Shown here: positions 16,097 through 28,394 of the stretch, piece after piece | How the letters are laid out: every line of letters starts with the position of its first letter | Numbering within the stretch: the first letter of the stretch is position 1 | Source of the DNA: Actinomycetota bacterium | GTDB taxonomy: Bacteria; Actinomycetota; Acidimicrobiia; Acidimicrobiales; Ilumatobacteraceae | DNA: 42,209 bases | Direction: 5' to 3' | Assembly (NCBI GenBank): GCA_009919275.1 | Contig: RGCG01000011.1 | Coordinates: 1-42,209, forward strand | Program-made: the position numbers and the translations under genes | The notes under the pieces: model-generated | Told to the model about the DNA's origin: nothing | The model's database searches: none | Seen by the model: only the letters and a program-made list of their open reading frames with translations

Positions 16097-16726
16097 ATGG
16101 CGAATGCATCCCTCTCCGCAGAACTCGGTCGCGCCACCGGCAGCGCCGCGTCGCGCCGCCTGCGCAGCGACGACAAGATCCCCGGCGTCCTCTACGGACA
16201 CGGCATGGCTCCCATCTCCCTGTCGGTTGCCCGCCGCGACCTGCGAAGCGCGTTGTCCGGTCCTGCCGGCGTCAACACCATCATCGACCTGAACGTCGGT
16301 GGTGCCACCTACCCCACGATCGTGAAGGAGCTGCAGCGTCACCCAGTGCGCCGCACCGTCAGCCACATCGACTTCCAGCAGATCAGCATGACCGAAGAAA
16401 TCGTCGTCAGCGTTCCGATCAACCTGTCGGGCACCGCCAAGGCGGTCGTTGCCGACGGTGGCCTCGTCGACGCAGCCGTCGACAGCATCGAAGTGCGCAC
16501 CACGCCGGCGTCCATGCCGAACGAAATCGTCATCGACATCACCAACATGACCGTCAACGACGTCATCCACCTGCGTGACATCACGATGCCCGCGGGTGTC
16601 ACCGCGGTGGGCGACCCCGACCTCGTCGTCGTCACGGTTCTCACCACTCGCGCCGAAGCACCGGCTGCCGCTGCACCGGCCGAGGGTGCCGCACCCGCCG
16701 CGGGTGCCGCCCCAGCCGCGTCGTAA
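16097..16726 (+). CDS. rplY: 50S ribosomal protein bL25 (Ctc form)
   Basis: bL25 binds 5S rRNA in the large subunit. The 209-residue protein is the long Ctc/TL5 type: an N-terminal 5S-binding domain (RLRSDDKIPGVLYGHGM, VKELQRHPVRRTVSHIDF) and a C-terminal beta domain ending in an Ala/Pro-rich tail. The order rplY-pth is the same in many actinobacteria. An -10-like TAGACT sits just upstream of the ATG. Confidence 0.95.
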   Translation: MANASLSAELGRATGSAASRRLRSDDKIPGVLYGHGMAPISLSVARRDLRSALSGPAGVNTIIDLNVGGATYPTIVKELQRHPVRRTVSHIDFQQISMTEEIVVSVPINLSGTAKAVVADGGLVDAAVDSIEVRTTPASMPNEIVIDITNMTVNDVIHLRDITMPAGVTAVGDPDLVVVTVLTTRAEAPAAAAPAEGAAPAAGAAPAAS

Positions 16727-16759
16727 CCCGACGGCCCGTTTTCCCGGGGTCGCACCGAC

Positions 16760-17332
16760 ATGTGGATCGTCGTCGGATTGGGTAACCCCGGAAAGAAGTA
16801 CGAACGCACGCGTCACAACGTCGGACAAGATGCCGTCACCGAGATTGCGCGTCGTCACGATGCGACCCTGAAAGAAGGTCGCGACAAGTCCCTCGTCGCC
16901 GAAGTGACCATTCGCGAGGAAAAGGTGCTGCTCGCCGTTCCGCTCACGTTCATGAACGAATCAGGCCAGGCCGTGCGTGGCATCGTCAAGCGACACAACA
17001 TGAAGCCCGATCAGTTCGGGACTCGGCTCGTCATCGTTCACGACGAGCTTGACCTACCACCGGGCACCGTTCGGGTGAAAGAAGGAGGCGGTCTCGCCGG
17101 CCACAACGGTCTGCGATCGATCACCTCGCACCTGTCGACACAGGACTATCTGCGTGTGCGCATCGGTGTCGGCAAGCCTCCGTCCGCCGAGATGGGTGCC
17201 GACCATGTGTTGCGCAAGGTTCCTCCCGCCGAACGGCAACTGCTCGACGACGCAGAGTCACGCGCCGCCGACGCGGTCGAGTCACTCATCGTGAACGGTG
17301 TCGCCGTAACGATGAACACCTTCAACCAATGA
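16760..17332 (+). CDS. pth: Peptidyl-tRNA hydrolase
   Basis: Pth releases peptides from peptidyl-tRNA that dropped off ribosomes. The 190-residue protein begins MWIVVGLGNPGKKYERTRHN, which carries the conserved Asn9 and catalytic His19. FMNESG and HDELDLPPG supply further active-site residues. Length is normal. It follows rplY by 33 bases and precedes mfd by 10 bases. Confidence 0.97.
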   Translation: MWIVVGLGNPGKKYERTRHNVGQDAVTEIARRHDATLKEGRDKSLVAEVTIREEKVLLAVPLTFMNESGQAVRGIVKRHNMKPDQFGTRLVIVHDELDLPPGTVRVKEGGGLAGHNGLRSITSHLSTQDYLRVRIGVGKPPSAEMGADHVLRKVPPAERQLLDDAESRAADAVESLIVNGVAVTMNTFNQ

Positions 17333-17342
17333 GTCACATCCG

Positions 17343-20300
17343 ATGAGCATCGGTGTCGTCGGGGAACTCGTCGCATCAGACGCAGCGGTGGCGGGTTCGC
17401 TGTCGGGGCTCGACGGTTCACTCGCCTGCCCCGACGCGGCACGACCGGCCGTGCTTGCCGCGCTGACCACCCTGCATCCGCAAGCCACGTTCATCGTTGC
17501 AACGGCGACGGGCCAGAGTGCGGGACAAATCGCCGACGACCTGCAGGCCCTCATCGGCAGCGACAACGTCGCGTTGTTCCCCGCATGGGAGACGCTTCCC
17601 TTCGAACGCATCAGCCCGAACGTCGAAACCATGGGTCGGCGACTCGAGGTGCTGTGGCGCCTGCGCACACCCGACCAACGCCCCCGCGTCATCGTTGCGG
17701 GGGCTCGCGCACTTCTGCAGAAAACCGCTCCGGCGGCAAACGTCGAGGTGTCACAATCATGGCCCGTCCACCTGAAGGTCGGAATGCAGATCGACCCGAC
17801 TCAATTGGTGCGCGATCTCGTCACGCTCGGCTACCGGCGCGAAGACCTTGTTGAACTGCGCGGACACGTCGCGCAGCGCGGAGCGATCGTCGACGTTTTC
17901 GGATCGACGCATGACGAGCCTTTGCGCGTCGAATTCTGGGGTGACGAGATAGAACGCCTGCAGACGTTCAACGTGAACGACCAGCGCAGTACGGCCACCG
18001 TCGAAGAGACCTGGCTGCATCCGGCGCGCGAGTTCCTGCTCGACGACGCGATGCGCGAACGCGCCGGGATCTTGGTCGCCGAGGAACCCTGGGGGCGCGA
18101 ACACTGGGACCGCATCGCCGAAGGGCTCGTCTTCGACGGCATGGAAAGTTGGCTTCCGTGGTTCAGTGACGGTTCGACGCTCGCGAATGCCGCCGTCGAG
18201 GCTACGCGCGGCAAGTCGAACGCCGACGTTCGCTTCGTGTTCGTCGAACCGCGACGCATTCGTGACCGCGGGGTCGAGATCCTCGCCGAAGAGGCCGACA
18301 TTGCAAGCGCGCTCGCCACAACGTGGGGACGCGATCCTGCAGGTGACGACTTCCCCCGTCTCCACGCCTCGCCCGACACGGTTCTCGCCGATACGGGCGC
18401 CGTGCCGACGTACCACGTGCTCGCGGCCGCCGACACGGGCTCGGCGAAAAGTGTCAACGCTTCGGCGTGGGGTCCCATCACAAACGACCCGTCGGGCGCG
18501 GTGCGTCGCTTTGCCGAGCTCGTGCGCGAGGGCAACCGCGTGATCATCGCGGCCGACACACCGAACTCGGCGGCACGAATCGCCGACAGTCTGCGTGGCG
18601 AGGGCGCCGACGTTGTCGACCTCGACTCCGTGCCGACCGCGCGACGCAATGCGGTCGGCCCCGGAATGTTCGTCACGGTGCATCGTTTGCACCACGGCGC
18701 CTACATGCCGAGCGCAAAGCTCGCGCTGATTGCCGAGTCCGATCTGACGGGTCGCCGACCCGGGCCACGCCGCCAGAAGCCGCGCACTTCGGGTACCGCG
18801 TTCCAGGACCTGAAGCCCGGCGACTACGTCGTTCACTACCACCACGGTGTCGGCAAGTTCGAGGGTCTCGTGAGCCGCGCAATCGGTGGCACACAACGGG
18901 ACTATCTGCTGCTCGCCTACAAGGGCGGCGACAAGCTGTACGTACCGACCGATCAAATCGACACGATCCGCCAATACGTCGGCGGCGAAACACCGACGAT
19001 GCACCGACTCGGTGGTTCAGACTTCGCGCGCGCGAAGTCGAAGGTCCGCTCCGCGGTGCAGGAAATTGCCCAAGAGCTGGTGGTGCTGTACCAACGTCGC
19101 GTCACCGCCGAAGGACACGCTTTTGCGCAGGACACCCCGTGGCAACACGACATGGAGTCGGCCTTTCCCTACGTCGAAACCCCCGACCAACGCCGGGCCA
19201 TCGTCGAGGTAAAAGGCGACATGGAACGCGCCGTGCCGATGGACCGTCTCGTGTGCGGTGACGTCGGCTTCGGCAAAACGGAAGTCGCCATTCGTGCCGC
19301 CTTCAAGGCAGTTCAAGAAGGCAAGCAAGTGGCGGTGCTGTGCCCCACCACGCTGCTGGCTTCGCAGCACGGCACGACCTTCCGCGATCGGTTCGCCGGG
19401 TTTCCGGTTCGGGTCGAGGTGCTGTCACGGTTCCAAACCGCGGCGGAAGCAAAGAAAATCCTGGCCGGACTGGCTGCGGGTGACATCGACTGCGTCATCG
19501 GAACCCACCGACTGTTGCAGGACGGCGTGAAGTTCAAGGATTTGGGCCTGCTCGTGGTTGACGAAGAGCAGCGATTCGGCGTCCAACACAAAGAAGCGAT
19601 GAAGAAGATGCGCACGAACGTCGACGTGCTCACGCTCAGCGCCACTCCGATTCCGCGAACGCTCGAGATGAGCCTCGTCGGCATACGCGATTTGTCGCTC
19701 TTGCAAACTCCCCCGGCTGACCGACAGCCGATTCTCACGTACGTGGGCGAACTCGACAAACGACTCGCCGTCGAGGCCATCCGCCGTGAACTCCTGCGCG
19801 AGGGACAGGTTTTCTGGGTGCACAATCGCGTGCAGAGCATCGAAGAGCGCGCCGCCGAATTGCGCGAGCTCGTACCCGAGGCACGTGTCGCGGTCGCCCA
19901 CGGCCAGATGGACGAAGCAACACTCGAACGTGTCGTGTTCGACTTCTGGCAGGGCAACTTCGACGTTCTGGTGTGCACCACCATCATCGAAAGCGGCATC
20001 GACATGCCGACGGTCAACACGCTCGTCGTCGAACGTGCCGATTTGCTCGGCCTCGGCCAACTTCACCAGTTGCGAGGCCGCGTCGGCCGTAGCGGACAAC
20101 GCGCATACGCGTACCTGTTCCATCCGCGCGATCGCGTGCTCACCGAAGAGGCCTACGAACGACTGCGGGCGATCGGCGAGGCAACCGAGCTCGGCAGCGG
20201 ATTCAAGATCGCGATGCGCGACCTCGAAATCCGTGGCGCGGGCAACATTCTGGGTGAGGCCCAAAGCGGCCACATCGCTGCCGTTGGCTACGACCTCTAC

Positions 20301-20819
20301 TGCCAGATGGTCACCGAAGTCGTTGCCGAGATGAAGGGCGAACCCGTCGAACTTCCCGTCGAACTGAAGCTTGACGTTCCGGTGTCGGCCTACCTTCCCG
20401 ACACCTACGTACCCACCGAAGACCTGCGCCTTGAGGCGTACCGCCGCCTCGCCGAGGTGAAAACGCAGGGCGAGGTCGATGACGTGCGCACCGAGTGGCT
20501 CGACCGCTACGGCCCGATTCCGAAGGAAGCCGAAACATTGCTCGCCGTCGGAGCCCTTCGTGCGGCGTGCCACTCCTTTGGCATCACCGACTTCACCGTC
20601 ACCATGAACACGGCCCGCGTCACACCAGTCGACCTGCGCACCAGCCAACAGTTGCGCCTCACCCGTCTCGCACGGGGAACCTTCACCGGCCTTACGTGGC
20701 GTGAGAAGGAAAAACAGCTCATCATCCCGCTTCCCTCAACCCAACGTGGCAAGGTGCCCGATGGCACCGGGTTGGTGACGCAATTGCGCGAACTGCTCGA
20801 AGAAATGCTCGGCGACTAG
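17343..20819 (+). CDS. mfd: Transcription-repair coupling factor Mfd
   Basis: Mfd removes RNA polymerase stalled at DNA lesions and recruits UvrA. The 1158-residue length is typical. Domains in order: UvrB-homology region (about 1-330, with FPAWETLPFERISPN), the RNA polymerase interaction domain (LKPGDYVVHYHHGVGKFEG near 490), the RecG-like translocase with Walker A CGDVGFGKTEVA near 640, DEEQRFGV, SATPIPRTLEMS and RGRVGRSGQRAYAY, and the C-terminal TRCF domain. The stop TAG is also the first half of the -10-like hexamer for the next gene. Confidence 0.98.
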   Translation: MSIGVVGELVASDAAVAGSLSGLDGSLACPDAARPAVLAALTTLHPQATFIVATATGQSAGQIADDLQALIGSDNVALFPAWETLPFERISPNVETMGRRLEVLWRLRTPDQRPRVIVAGARALLQKTAPAANVEVSQSWPVHLKVGMQIDPTQLVRDLVTLGYRREDLVELRGHVAQRGAIVDVFGSTHDEPLRVEFWGDEIERLQTFNVNDQRSTATVEETWLHPAREFLLDDAMRERAGILVAEEPWGREHWDRIAEGLVFDGMESWLPWFSDGSTLANAAVEATRGKSNADVRFVFVEPRRIRDRGVEILAEEADIASALATTWGRDPAGDDFPRLHASPDTVLADTGAVPTYHVLAAADTGSAKSVNASAWGPITNDPSGAVRRFAELVREGNRVIIAADTPNSAARIADSLRGEGADVVDLDSVPTARRNAVGPGMFVTVHRLHHGAYMPSAKLALIAESDLTGRRPGPRRQKPRTSGTAFQDLKPGDYVVHYHHGVGKFEGLVSRAIGGTQRDYLLLAYKGGDKLYVPTDQIDTIRQYVGGETPTMHRLGGSDFARAKSKVRSAVQEIAQELVVLYQRRVTAEGHAFAQDTPWQHDMESAFPYVETPDQRRAIVEVKGDMERAVPMDRLVCGDVGFGKTEVAIRAAFKAVQEGKQVAVLCPTTLLASQHGTTFRDRFAGFPVRVEVLSRFQTAAEAKKILAGLAAGDIDCVIGTHRLLQDGVKFKDLGLLVVDEEQRFGVQHKEAMKKMRTNVDVLTLSATPIPRTLEMSLVGIRDLSLLQTPPADRQPILTYVGELDKRLAVEAIRRELLREGQVFWVHNRVQSIEERAAELRELVPEARVAVAHGQMDEATLERVVFDFWQGNFDVLVCTTIIESGIDMPTVNTLVVERADLLGLGQLHQLRGRVGRSGQRAYAYLFHPRDRVLTEEAYERLRAIGEATELGSGFKIAMRDLEIRGAGNILGEAQSGHIAAVGYDLYCQMVTEVVAEMKGEPVELPVELKLDVPVSAYLPDTYVPTEDLRLEAYRRLAEVKTQGEVDDVRTEWLDRYGPIPKEAETLLAVGALRAACHSFGITDFTVTMNTARVTPVDLRTSQQLRLTRLARGTFTGLTWREKEKQLIIPLPSTQRGKVPDGTGLVTQLRELLEEMLGD

Positions 20820-20822
20820 GGT
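20817..20822 (+). promoter_or_regulatory. Leaderless -10 TAGGGT embedded in the mfd stop codon
   Basis: TAGGGT begins with the TAG stop of mfd and ends exactly 6 bases before GTG 20829, placing the expected transcription start on the first base of the start codon. No SD is present. Confidence 0.55.
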
Positions 20823-20828
20823 TTCCCC

Positions 20829-21770
20829 GTGCGTTCCTTCGCCCCCTTCCGTCACAAGTTCCTTCGCTCGACGAGCCTTCTCGCGGCCGTTGCCGGTCTC
20901 GGGCTGTCGTCTTGTGCGACGTTCACCAACAACTCCGCGGCTGCAACCGTCAACGGCAACGACATTTCACGCGACAAGCTCGAATCGTTCATCGACGAGT
21001 TCGCCACCAACCAGCAACTGCCGCTCGCCGACGGTGTCGTCCAGGCCGATGATGCGCGAAATCTCCTCGCAGGCATCATCAAGGCAGGCGTCTATGCCGA
21101 CTTTCTCGCGGACTACGGCAAGCCGCTCACCAAGACGCAACGCGACGCGATTCGCACAGAAATCGGCGAGGAACAAATCGGCGCACTGTCGTCCGAACTT
21201 CAGAGCCTCGTCATCGACCTGAACGCCGCCACCAAGGCAATCACCGAACTCGACGCACCGAGCGATGCCGCGATCGAAAAGATGTACAACGAGAATCCCT
21301 CGCTCACGGGAGCAATGTGTGCGAGCCACATCGTCGTGAAGAAGAAGGCAACCGCACAGAAGATGCTCTCGATGTTGTCGAAGGGTGCCAAGTTCGCCGA
21401 TCTCGCCAAGAGGTACTCGACCGAACCTGCGGCAAAAACCTCGGGCGGCGCACTGCAGGGTCAATCCGAGGACGGCAAATCGGGACCGTGCATGTCGATT
21501 CTCGAGTACCAGCAGAACTTCGACCCCGCCTTCACGCGTGGCGCACTCGCCGCACGCGCCGGCGTTCCCTACGGTCCCGTGCAGTCGTCGTTCGGATGGC
21601 ACGTGATCCTCCTCGCGCCGTGGGACGACGTGAAGGACGCTGCGCTCGATCTCGTCAAGACCGAACCGGGACCGAACCTCGCCACCGGTTGGCTGGCGAA
21701 CGCCGACATCACGGTTGACCCCGCGTACGGCCGCTGGGATTCGGCGACCGGAACCATCGTCGCGAACTGA
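20829..21770 (+). CDS. Lipoprotein peptidyl-prolyl isomerase (SurA/PpiC type)
   Basis: This 313-residue protein has a lipoprotein signal peptide with a basic start, hydrophobic core and a lipobox-like LSSC (Cys29). An N-terminal helical SurA-like region (about 35-150) is followed by a parvulin/PpiC domain: SHIVVKKKATAQKMLSML near residue 160, GAKFADLAKRYSTEP, SGGALQGQ and FGWHVILL. It is probably anchored on the outer face of the membrane and helps fold secreted proteins. GTG start fits the upstream -10. It lies 13 bases before mazG. The locus carries lpqU in mycobacteria, an unrelated lipoprotein. Confidence 0.86.
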   Translation: MRSFAPFRHKFLRSTSLLAAVAGLGLSSCATFTNNSAAATVNGNDISRDKLESFIDEFATNQQLPLADGVVQADDARNLLAGIIKAGVYADFLADYGKPLTKTQRDAIRTEIGEEQIGALSSELQSLVIDLNAATKAITELDAPSDAAIEKMYNENPSLTGAMCASHIVVKKKATAQKMLSMLSKGAKFADLAKRYSTEPAAKTSGGALQGQSEDGKSGPCMSILEYQQNFDPAFTRGALAARAGVPYGPVQSSFGWHVILLAPWDDVKDAALDLVKTEPGPNLATGWLANADITVDPAYGRWDSATGTIVAN

Positions 21771-21783
21771 CCCGGCTCGAACG

Positions 21784-24535
<2,752 letters not shown>

Positions 24536-24580
24536 CGACCTTGCCACTCCGAGAGGGCGGCCAAGCGCCACAATGGAGGG

Positions 24581-25048
24581 GTGAACTCCCGCCCGCTCAC
24601 CCGTGAACTCACGCGCCCCGTGCCGCGTGACTCGCGGCTGTTCCAGCGGCGCAGCACCCGCATCATCATCCTCGTCGCGGGTGCGATCCTCGTACTCATC
24701 GTCGGGCTCGTGCTCTTCGCCTTTCCGATTCGCGACTACTTCACCCAACATCAGTCGATCACCCGCACCGAGGCCGAGTTCGCCGCCCTCGAAGATGCGA
24801 ACGAACAGATCCAAGCCGACATTCAGCGCCTCGAGACACCCTCGGGAATCAAGGAAGCGGCCCGGCGCGAACTTGGGTATCTGCTGCCGGGCGAACGACG
24901 CCTCGCCCTCCTCGATCTGCCTGCCGTCACCGGCACCTTGCCCACCGGCTGGCCCTACAACGTGGTCGGCGCAATCCTCGCCGTTCGCTCCTCCACGGTC
25001 ACCGCCAACCGCCCCGGGATGCTCGGCCCGTTGCAAGCGAATCCATAA
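24581..25048 (+). CDS. Septum formation initiator, DivIC/FtsB family
   Basis: The 155-residue protein has a basic N-terminal tail (1-27), one transmembrane segment (about 28-50), and a coiled coil (about 57-85, RTEAEFAALEDANEQIQADI) followed by the family-typical GIKEAARRELGYLLPGER. It therefore matches DivIC/FtsB, which binds FtsL and FtsQ at the division site. Position right after eno is conserved. GTG 24581 is preceded by CACAAT 6 bases upstream, a weaker -10-like hexamer. Normally DUF501 and ppx follow; here they are displaced by 15 kb. Confidence 0.9.
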   Translation: MNSRPLTRELTRPVPRDSRLFQRRSTRIIILVAGAILVLIVGLVLFAFPIRDYFTQHQSITRTEAEFAALEDANEQIQADIQRLETPSGIKEAARRELGYLLPGERRLALLDLPAVTGTLPTGWPYNVVGAILAVRSSTVTANRPGMLGPLQANP

Positions 25049-25080
25049 CCCTCCGTTGCAGGGGGCCACGGGCCCTTGGG

Positions 25081-25120
25081 TAGTGTCAGGCACGTCATTC
25101 GACACCTGTCTCGAAGGGGA
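25081..25120 (+). promoter_or_regulatory. coxL promoter and leader with hairpin
   Basis: TAGTGT (25081-25086) is a plausible -10, with TTGGG just before it. The leader contains a small hairpin with arms TTCGA (25098-25102) and TCGAA (25111-25115), then the strong SD AAGGGGA (25114-25120), so the SD overlaps the right arm. The same layout and an almost identical AAGGGGAATC end occur before coxS. Confidence 0.5.
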
Positions 25121-25125
25121 ATCAC

Positions 25126-27350
25126 ATGGGTGGAAGCATTCTGGGTAACCGCGTCATCCGCAAGGAAGACCCGAAGTTCCTCACAACCGGCGGTGAGTAC
25201 GTCGACGACCTGCTCGACGAACCGCTGTTGAAGGGTGCCGCGCACGTCACCTACGTTCGCAGCACCGTCGCGCATGGTCGTATCACCGGCATCGACGTGT
25301 CCGATGCGCTGTCGGCCCCCGGCGTCATCGCGGTGTACACCGCAGCCGATCTTGAACTCCAGCCGATGCCTGCCACGTTCAACCCCGGCGCAAAGCGCAC
25401 GCTCCTCGCCGGCGACAAGGTTCGCTTCGTTGGCGAACCCGTTGCCGCGGTCATCACCGAAACCCGCGAGCAGGGCGAAGACGCCGCCGAGATGGTCGTC
25501 GTCGACTACGACATTCTTCCGGCGCTCGTCGACATCGAAGAGGCAATGGCCAGCTCGACACTCATCTTCGAAGAGTGCGGCAGCAACGTCGTGTTCGACT
25601 CCACCGCGCTCGGCATGCCCGACAACACCGGCGATGCTTTCTTCGAAGGTTGCGAGGTTGTCGTCAATGGGTCGACGGTCGCCTCTTCCAGTGGCTGAGC
25701 ACGCAGCACGCCCAGGGTGCAAAAGACGGCATCAAGGCCGCGCTCGGCCTCGACGATTCGCAGTTGCGCGTCATCACTCCCGATGTCGGTGGCGGCTTCG
25801 GGGCCAAGATCGGCGTGTACCCCGAAGAGAGCCTGCTCGGCATGATGTCGAAGAAGCTCGGTCGTCCCTTGCGCTGGCGTGAAACGCGCAGCGAATCAAT
25901 GCTCGGTATGGGCCACGGTCGCGCGCAGATTCAGTACGTCACCATCGGTGGCACGCGCGAGGGCAAGGTTCTCGCCTACCAGATGCACGTACTGCAGGAC
26001 TGCGGTGCATGGGTCGACATGGGAACCATCCTTGCTCCGTTCATGACGCGCCCCATGTCGTCGGCCGTCTACGCATTCCCGAAAGTCGAGTGCCGCACGA
26101 CGTCAATCGTCACCAACACCACGCCGACCACGGCGTACCGCGGTGCGGGTCGTCCCGAGGCCACCGCGGCTGCCGAGCGAGCGATGGATATGTTCGCGCT
26201 CGAAATCGGCAAAGACCCTGCCGATGTGCGTCGCATGAACCTCATCCCGAAATTCCTCGACAAGCACACCACCGTCATCGGTCAGACCTACGACGTCGGC
26301 GACTACGAAACCGCCCTCGACAAGGTGCTTGCCGCCGCCGACTACAAGTCGCTGCGTGCCGAACAGGCAAAGCGTCGCGCGTCGGGCGACGTGAAGCAGC
26401 TCGGTATTGGTGTCTCGGTTTACGTGGAAATCACCGGTGGCGTTCCGCCGATGGGTGAAACCGCGAAGATCGAGGTGCAGGAGAACGGTCGCGCGATCGT
26501 CTACACCGGCACCAGCCCGCACGGTCAGGGCCACGCAACGTCATGGTCGATGATCGCATCCGAACAGACCGGTATCCCGATGGACATGATCGATCTCGTC
26601 TGGGGCGACACCGACCTCGTTCCCGTCGGTGGCGGAACCATGGGTTCACGCTCGCTGCAACAGGGTGGTGCCGCCGTCAACCTCGCGTCGATCGAACTTG
26701 TCGATCAGGCGAAGAAGCTCGCCGCGCGCCTGCTCGAGGCCAACGAAGCCGACATCGAACTCGACCGCGACCGCGGAGTGTTCCACGTCTCGGGTACGCC
26801 GGCCATCGCCAAGTCGTGGGCCGATCTCGCAACGGCGGCAAAGGGCGACGGGGGCCTCTCGCAAGAGTCACGCTTCAACGCCGAAGGAGCATCGTTCCCC
26901 TTCGGTGCACACGTCGCGGTCGTCGAAGTCGACACCGAAACCGGCAAGGTGCGCCATCTGCGCCATGTCGCGCTCGACGACGCGGGTCGCGTGTTGAACC
27001 CGCTTCTTCTCGAGGGCCAGATTCATGGCGGCGTCGCACAGGGCACCGCCCAGGCATTGCTCGAGGAAGTGCGCTACGACTCCGATGGCAACCCCATCAC
27101 GTCGAACCTCGCGGACTACGCGTTCATTTCGGCCGCGGAACTGCCGAGCTTCGAAGTCGTGCACATGGAGACACCGACCTACCTCAACCCGCTTGGTGCA
27201 AAGGGCATCGGCGAGTCGGGCACGATCGGGTCGACCCCGGCCGTGCAGTCGGCAGTCGTCGACGCCGTGTCGCACCTCGGCGTGAAGCACATCGACATGC
27301 CCACGACGTCCGAGCGTGTGTGGTCGGCCATCATGGCCGCCAAGTCCTGA
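25126..27350 (+). pseudogene. coxL: coxL, molybdenum hydroxylase large subunit (CO-dehydrogenase-like), interrupted by an internal deletion/frameshift
   Basis: CoxL-type subunits bind the Mo-MCD cofactor of xanthine-oxidase-family hydroxylases. The first part (25126 to about 25668) begins MGGSILGNRVIRKEDPKFLT and ends at FFEGCEVVVN, then runs into a TGA at 25696-25698. The second part continues in another frame from WVDGRLFQWLSTQHAQ (about 25668) to the stop at 27350. Relatives have about 22 residues here, with an NQR...P.E.R motif, so about 64 bases are missing. Other signatures are intact: GGGFGAKIGVYPEE, AYRGAGRPEA (form II-like active-site loop, not the AYxCSFR of true CO dehydrogenase), and the catalytic Glu in GAKGIGESGTIG. 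Substrate is uncertain. Assembly loss or real inactivation are both possible. Confidence 0.88.
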
Positions 27351-27384
27351 CACGACGGTCGTACCAAAAGTTTTCCAACGGGCG

Positions 27385-27431
27385 TAGGGTCTGACCCGCC
27401 GTCCGACGTTTGTCGGTCGACAGATAGGAAG
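27385..27431 (+). promoter_or_regulatory. Promoter and leader of the ABC-2 exporter operon
   Basis: TAGGGT (27385-27390) fits the local -10 pattern. The leader contains a hairpin CCGAC-GTTT-GTCGG (27403-27416) and an SD AGGAAG (27426-27431) 6 bases before ATG 27438. The exporter operon thus appears to have its own promoter inside the cox region. Confidence 0.45.
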
Positions 27432-27437
27432 TCCCCC

Positions 27438-28394
27438 ATGTCATCGCGTTCCCCCATCGTCGCATCACAACTGGTGCGTCACTTTGGTTCGTCCGACAAC
27501 CCCGTCCGCGCGGTCGACGGTGTCGACCTCGAGGTCCGCGAAGGCGAGATCTTCGGCTTTCTCGGCCCGAACGGCGCCGGGAAGTCGACCACGGTGCGCA
27601 TGCTCACGACGCTGCTGCGTCCCACGTCGGGAACCGCGAGCGTCGCGGGTTTCGACATCGTGCGCGAAGCCGACAAGGTGCGTCGCAACATCGGTGTCGC
27701 GCTGCAAGATGCAGCCATCGACCCGTTGATGACGGGCAACGAACTGCTGGAACTGCAGGCCGTTCTCTACGGCATCGCACCGTCCAGCGTGAAGCCACGC
27801 GCCGGCGAACTACTCGAGCGCGTGGGTCTCACTGCCGCGGCCGACCGTCGTGTTGGCACGTACTCGGGCGGAATGCGCCGACGTCTCGATTTGGCGCTCT
27901 CACTCATCCACGAACCGACGGTGTTGTTCCTCGACGAACCAACGACCGGACTCGACCCGATGAGTCGCGTGACGCTGTGGGAAGAAGTGCGTCGACTGAA
28001 CAAAGAGGGCACCACGGTTCTCCTCACCACGCAGTATCTCGAAGAAGCCGACCAGTTGGCCGACCGTGTCGCCATCATCGACGGCGGCAAGATCGTTCGA
28101 GAAGGTGCCCCGCGCGACCTGAAGGCGCAAGTTGGAGCACCAACCCTTCTCATCACCGTCGACCACGGCCTTGAAGCGACCGCGTCGCGCGTGTTGGCCG
28201 AGTTCGGCGACATGCGCCCAACGGCAGAGGGGACCCTCGGTGTCGGCCTTGCCGCCGGTGCGCGCGCCGTCACCGACGTGGTGCGCCGCCTCGACGAGGA
28301 AGGCATCGTTGTTCATCACCTCGAACTGAACGAGCCCAGCCTCGACGACGTATTCGCCGAGGCCACCGGCCATCGCCTCGAGGGAGAGAAGTGA
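27438..28394 (+). CDS. ABC-2 exporter ATP-binding protein (DrrA-like)
   Basis: The 318-residue protein is the cytosolic ATPase of an export-type ABC transporter related to DrrA (daunorubicin resistance) and NodI. Motifs: Walker A GPNGAGKSTTVRML near residue 43, Q-loop ALQDAAID, signature YSGGMRRRLDLALSL near 142, Walker B VLFLDEPTTGLDP, and the DrrA-type C-terminal domain ending SLDDVFAEATGH. The next gene starts in a GTGA overlap. The exported substrate is unknown; position between coxL and coxS suggests transcriptional rather than proven functional linkage. Confidence 0.94.
   Translation: MSSRSPIVASQLVRHFGSSDNPVRAVDGVDLEVREGEIFGFLGPNGAGKSTTVRMLTTLLRPTSGTASVAGFDIVREADKVRRNIGVALQDAAIDPLMTGNELLELQAVLYGIAPSSVKPRAGELLERVGLTAAADRRVGTYSGGMRRRLDLALSLIHEPTVLFLDEPTTGLDPMSRVTLWEEVRRLNKEGTTVLLTTQYLEEADQLADRVAIIDGGKIVREGAPRDLKAQVGAPTLLITVDHGLEATASRVLAEFGDMRPTAEGTLGVGLAAGARAVTDVVRRLDEEGIVVHHLELNEPSLDDVFAEATGHRLEGEK

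Noticed and set aside
17757-19004. Long open frame on the - strand (415 codons) inside mfd
   Set aside because: It is antisense to strongly conserved Mfd domains, has Arg/Val/His-rich composition typical of antisense high-GC frames and matches no family I know.
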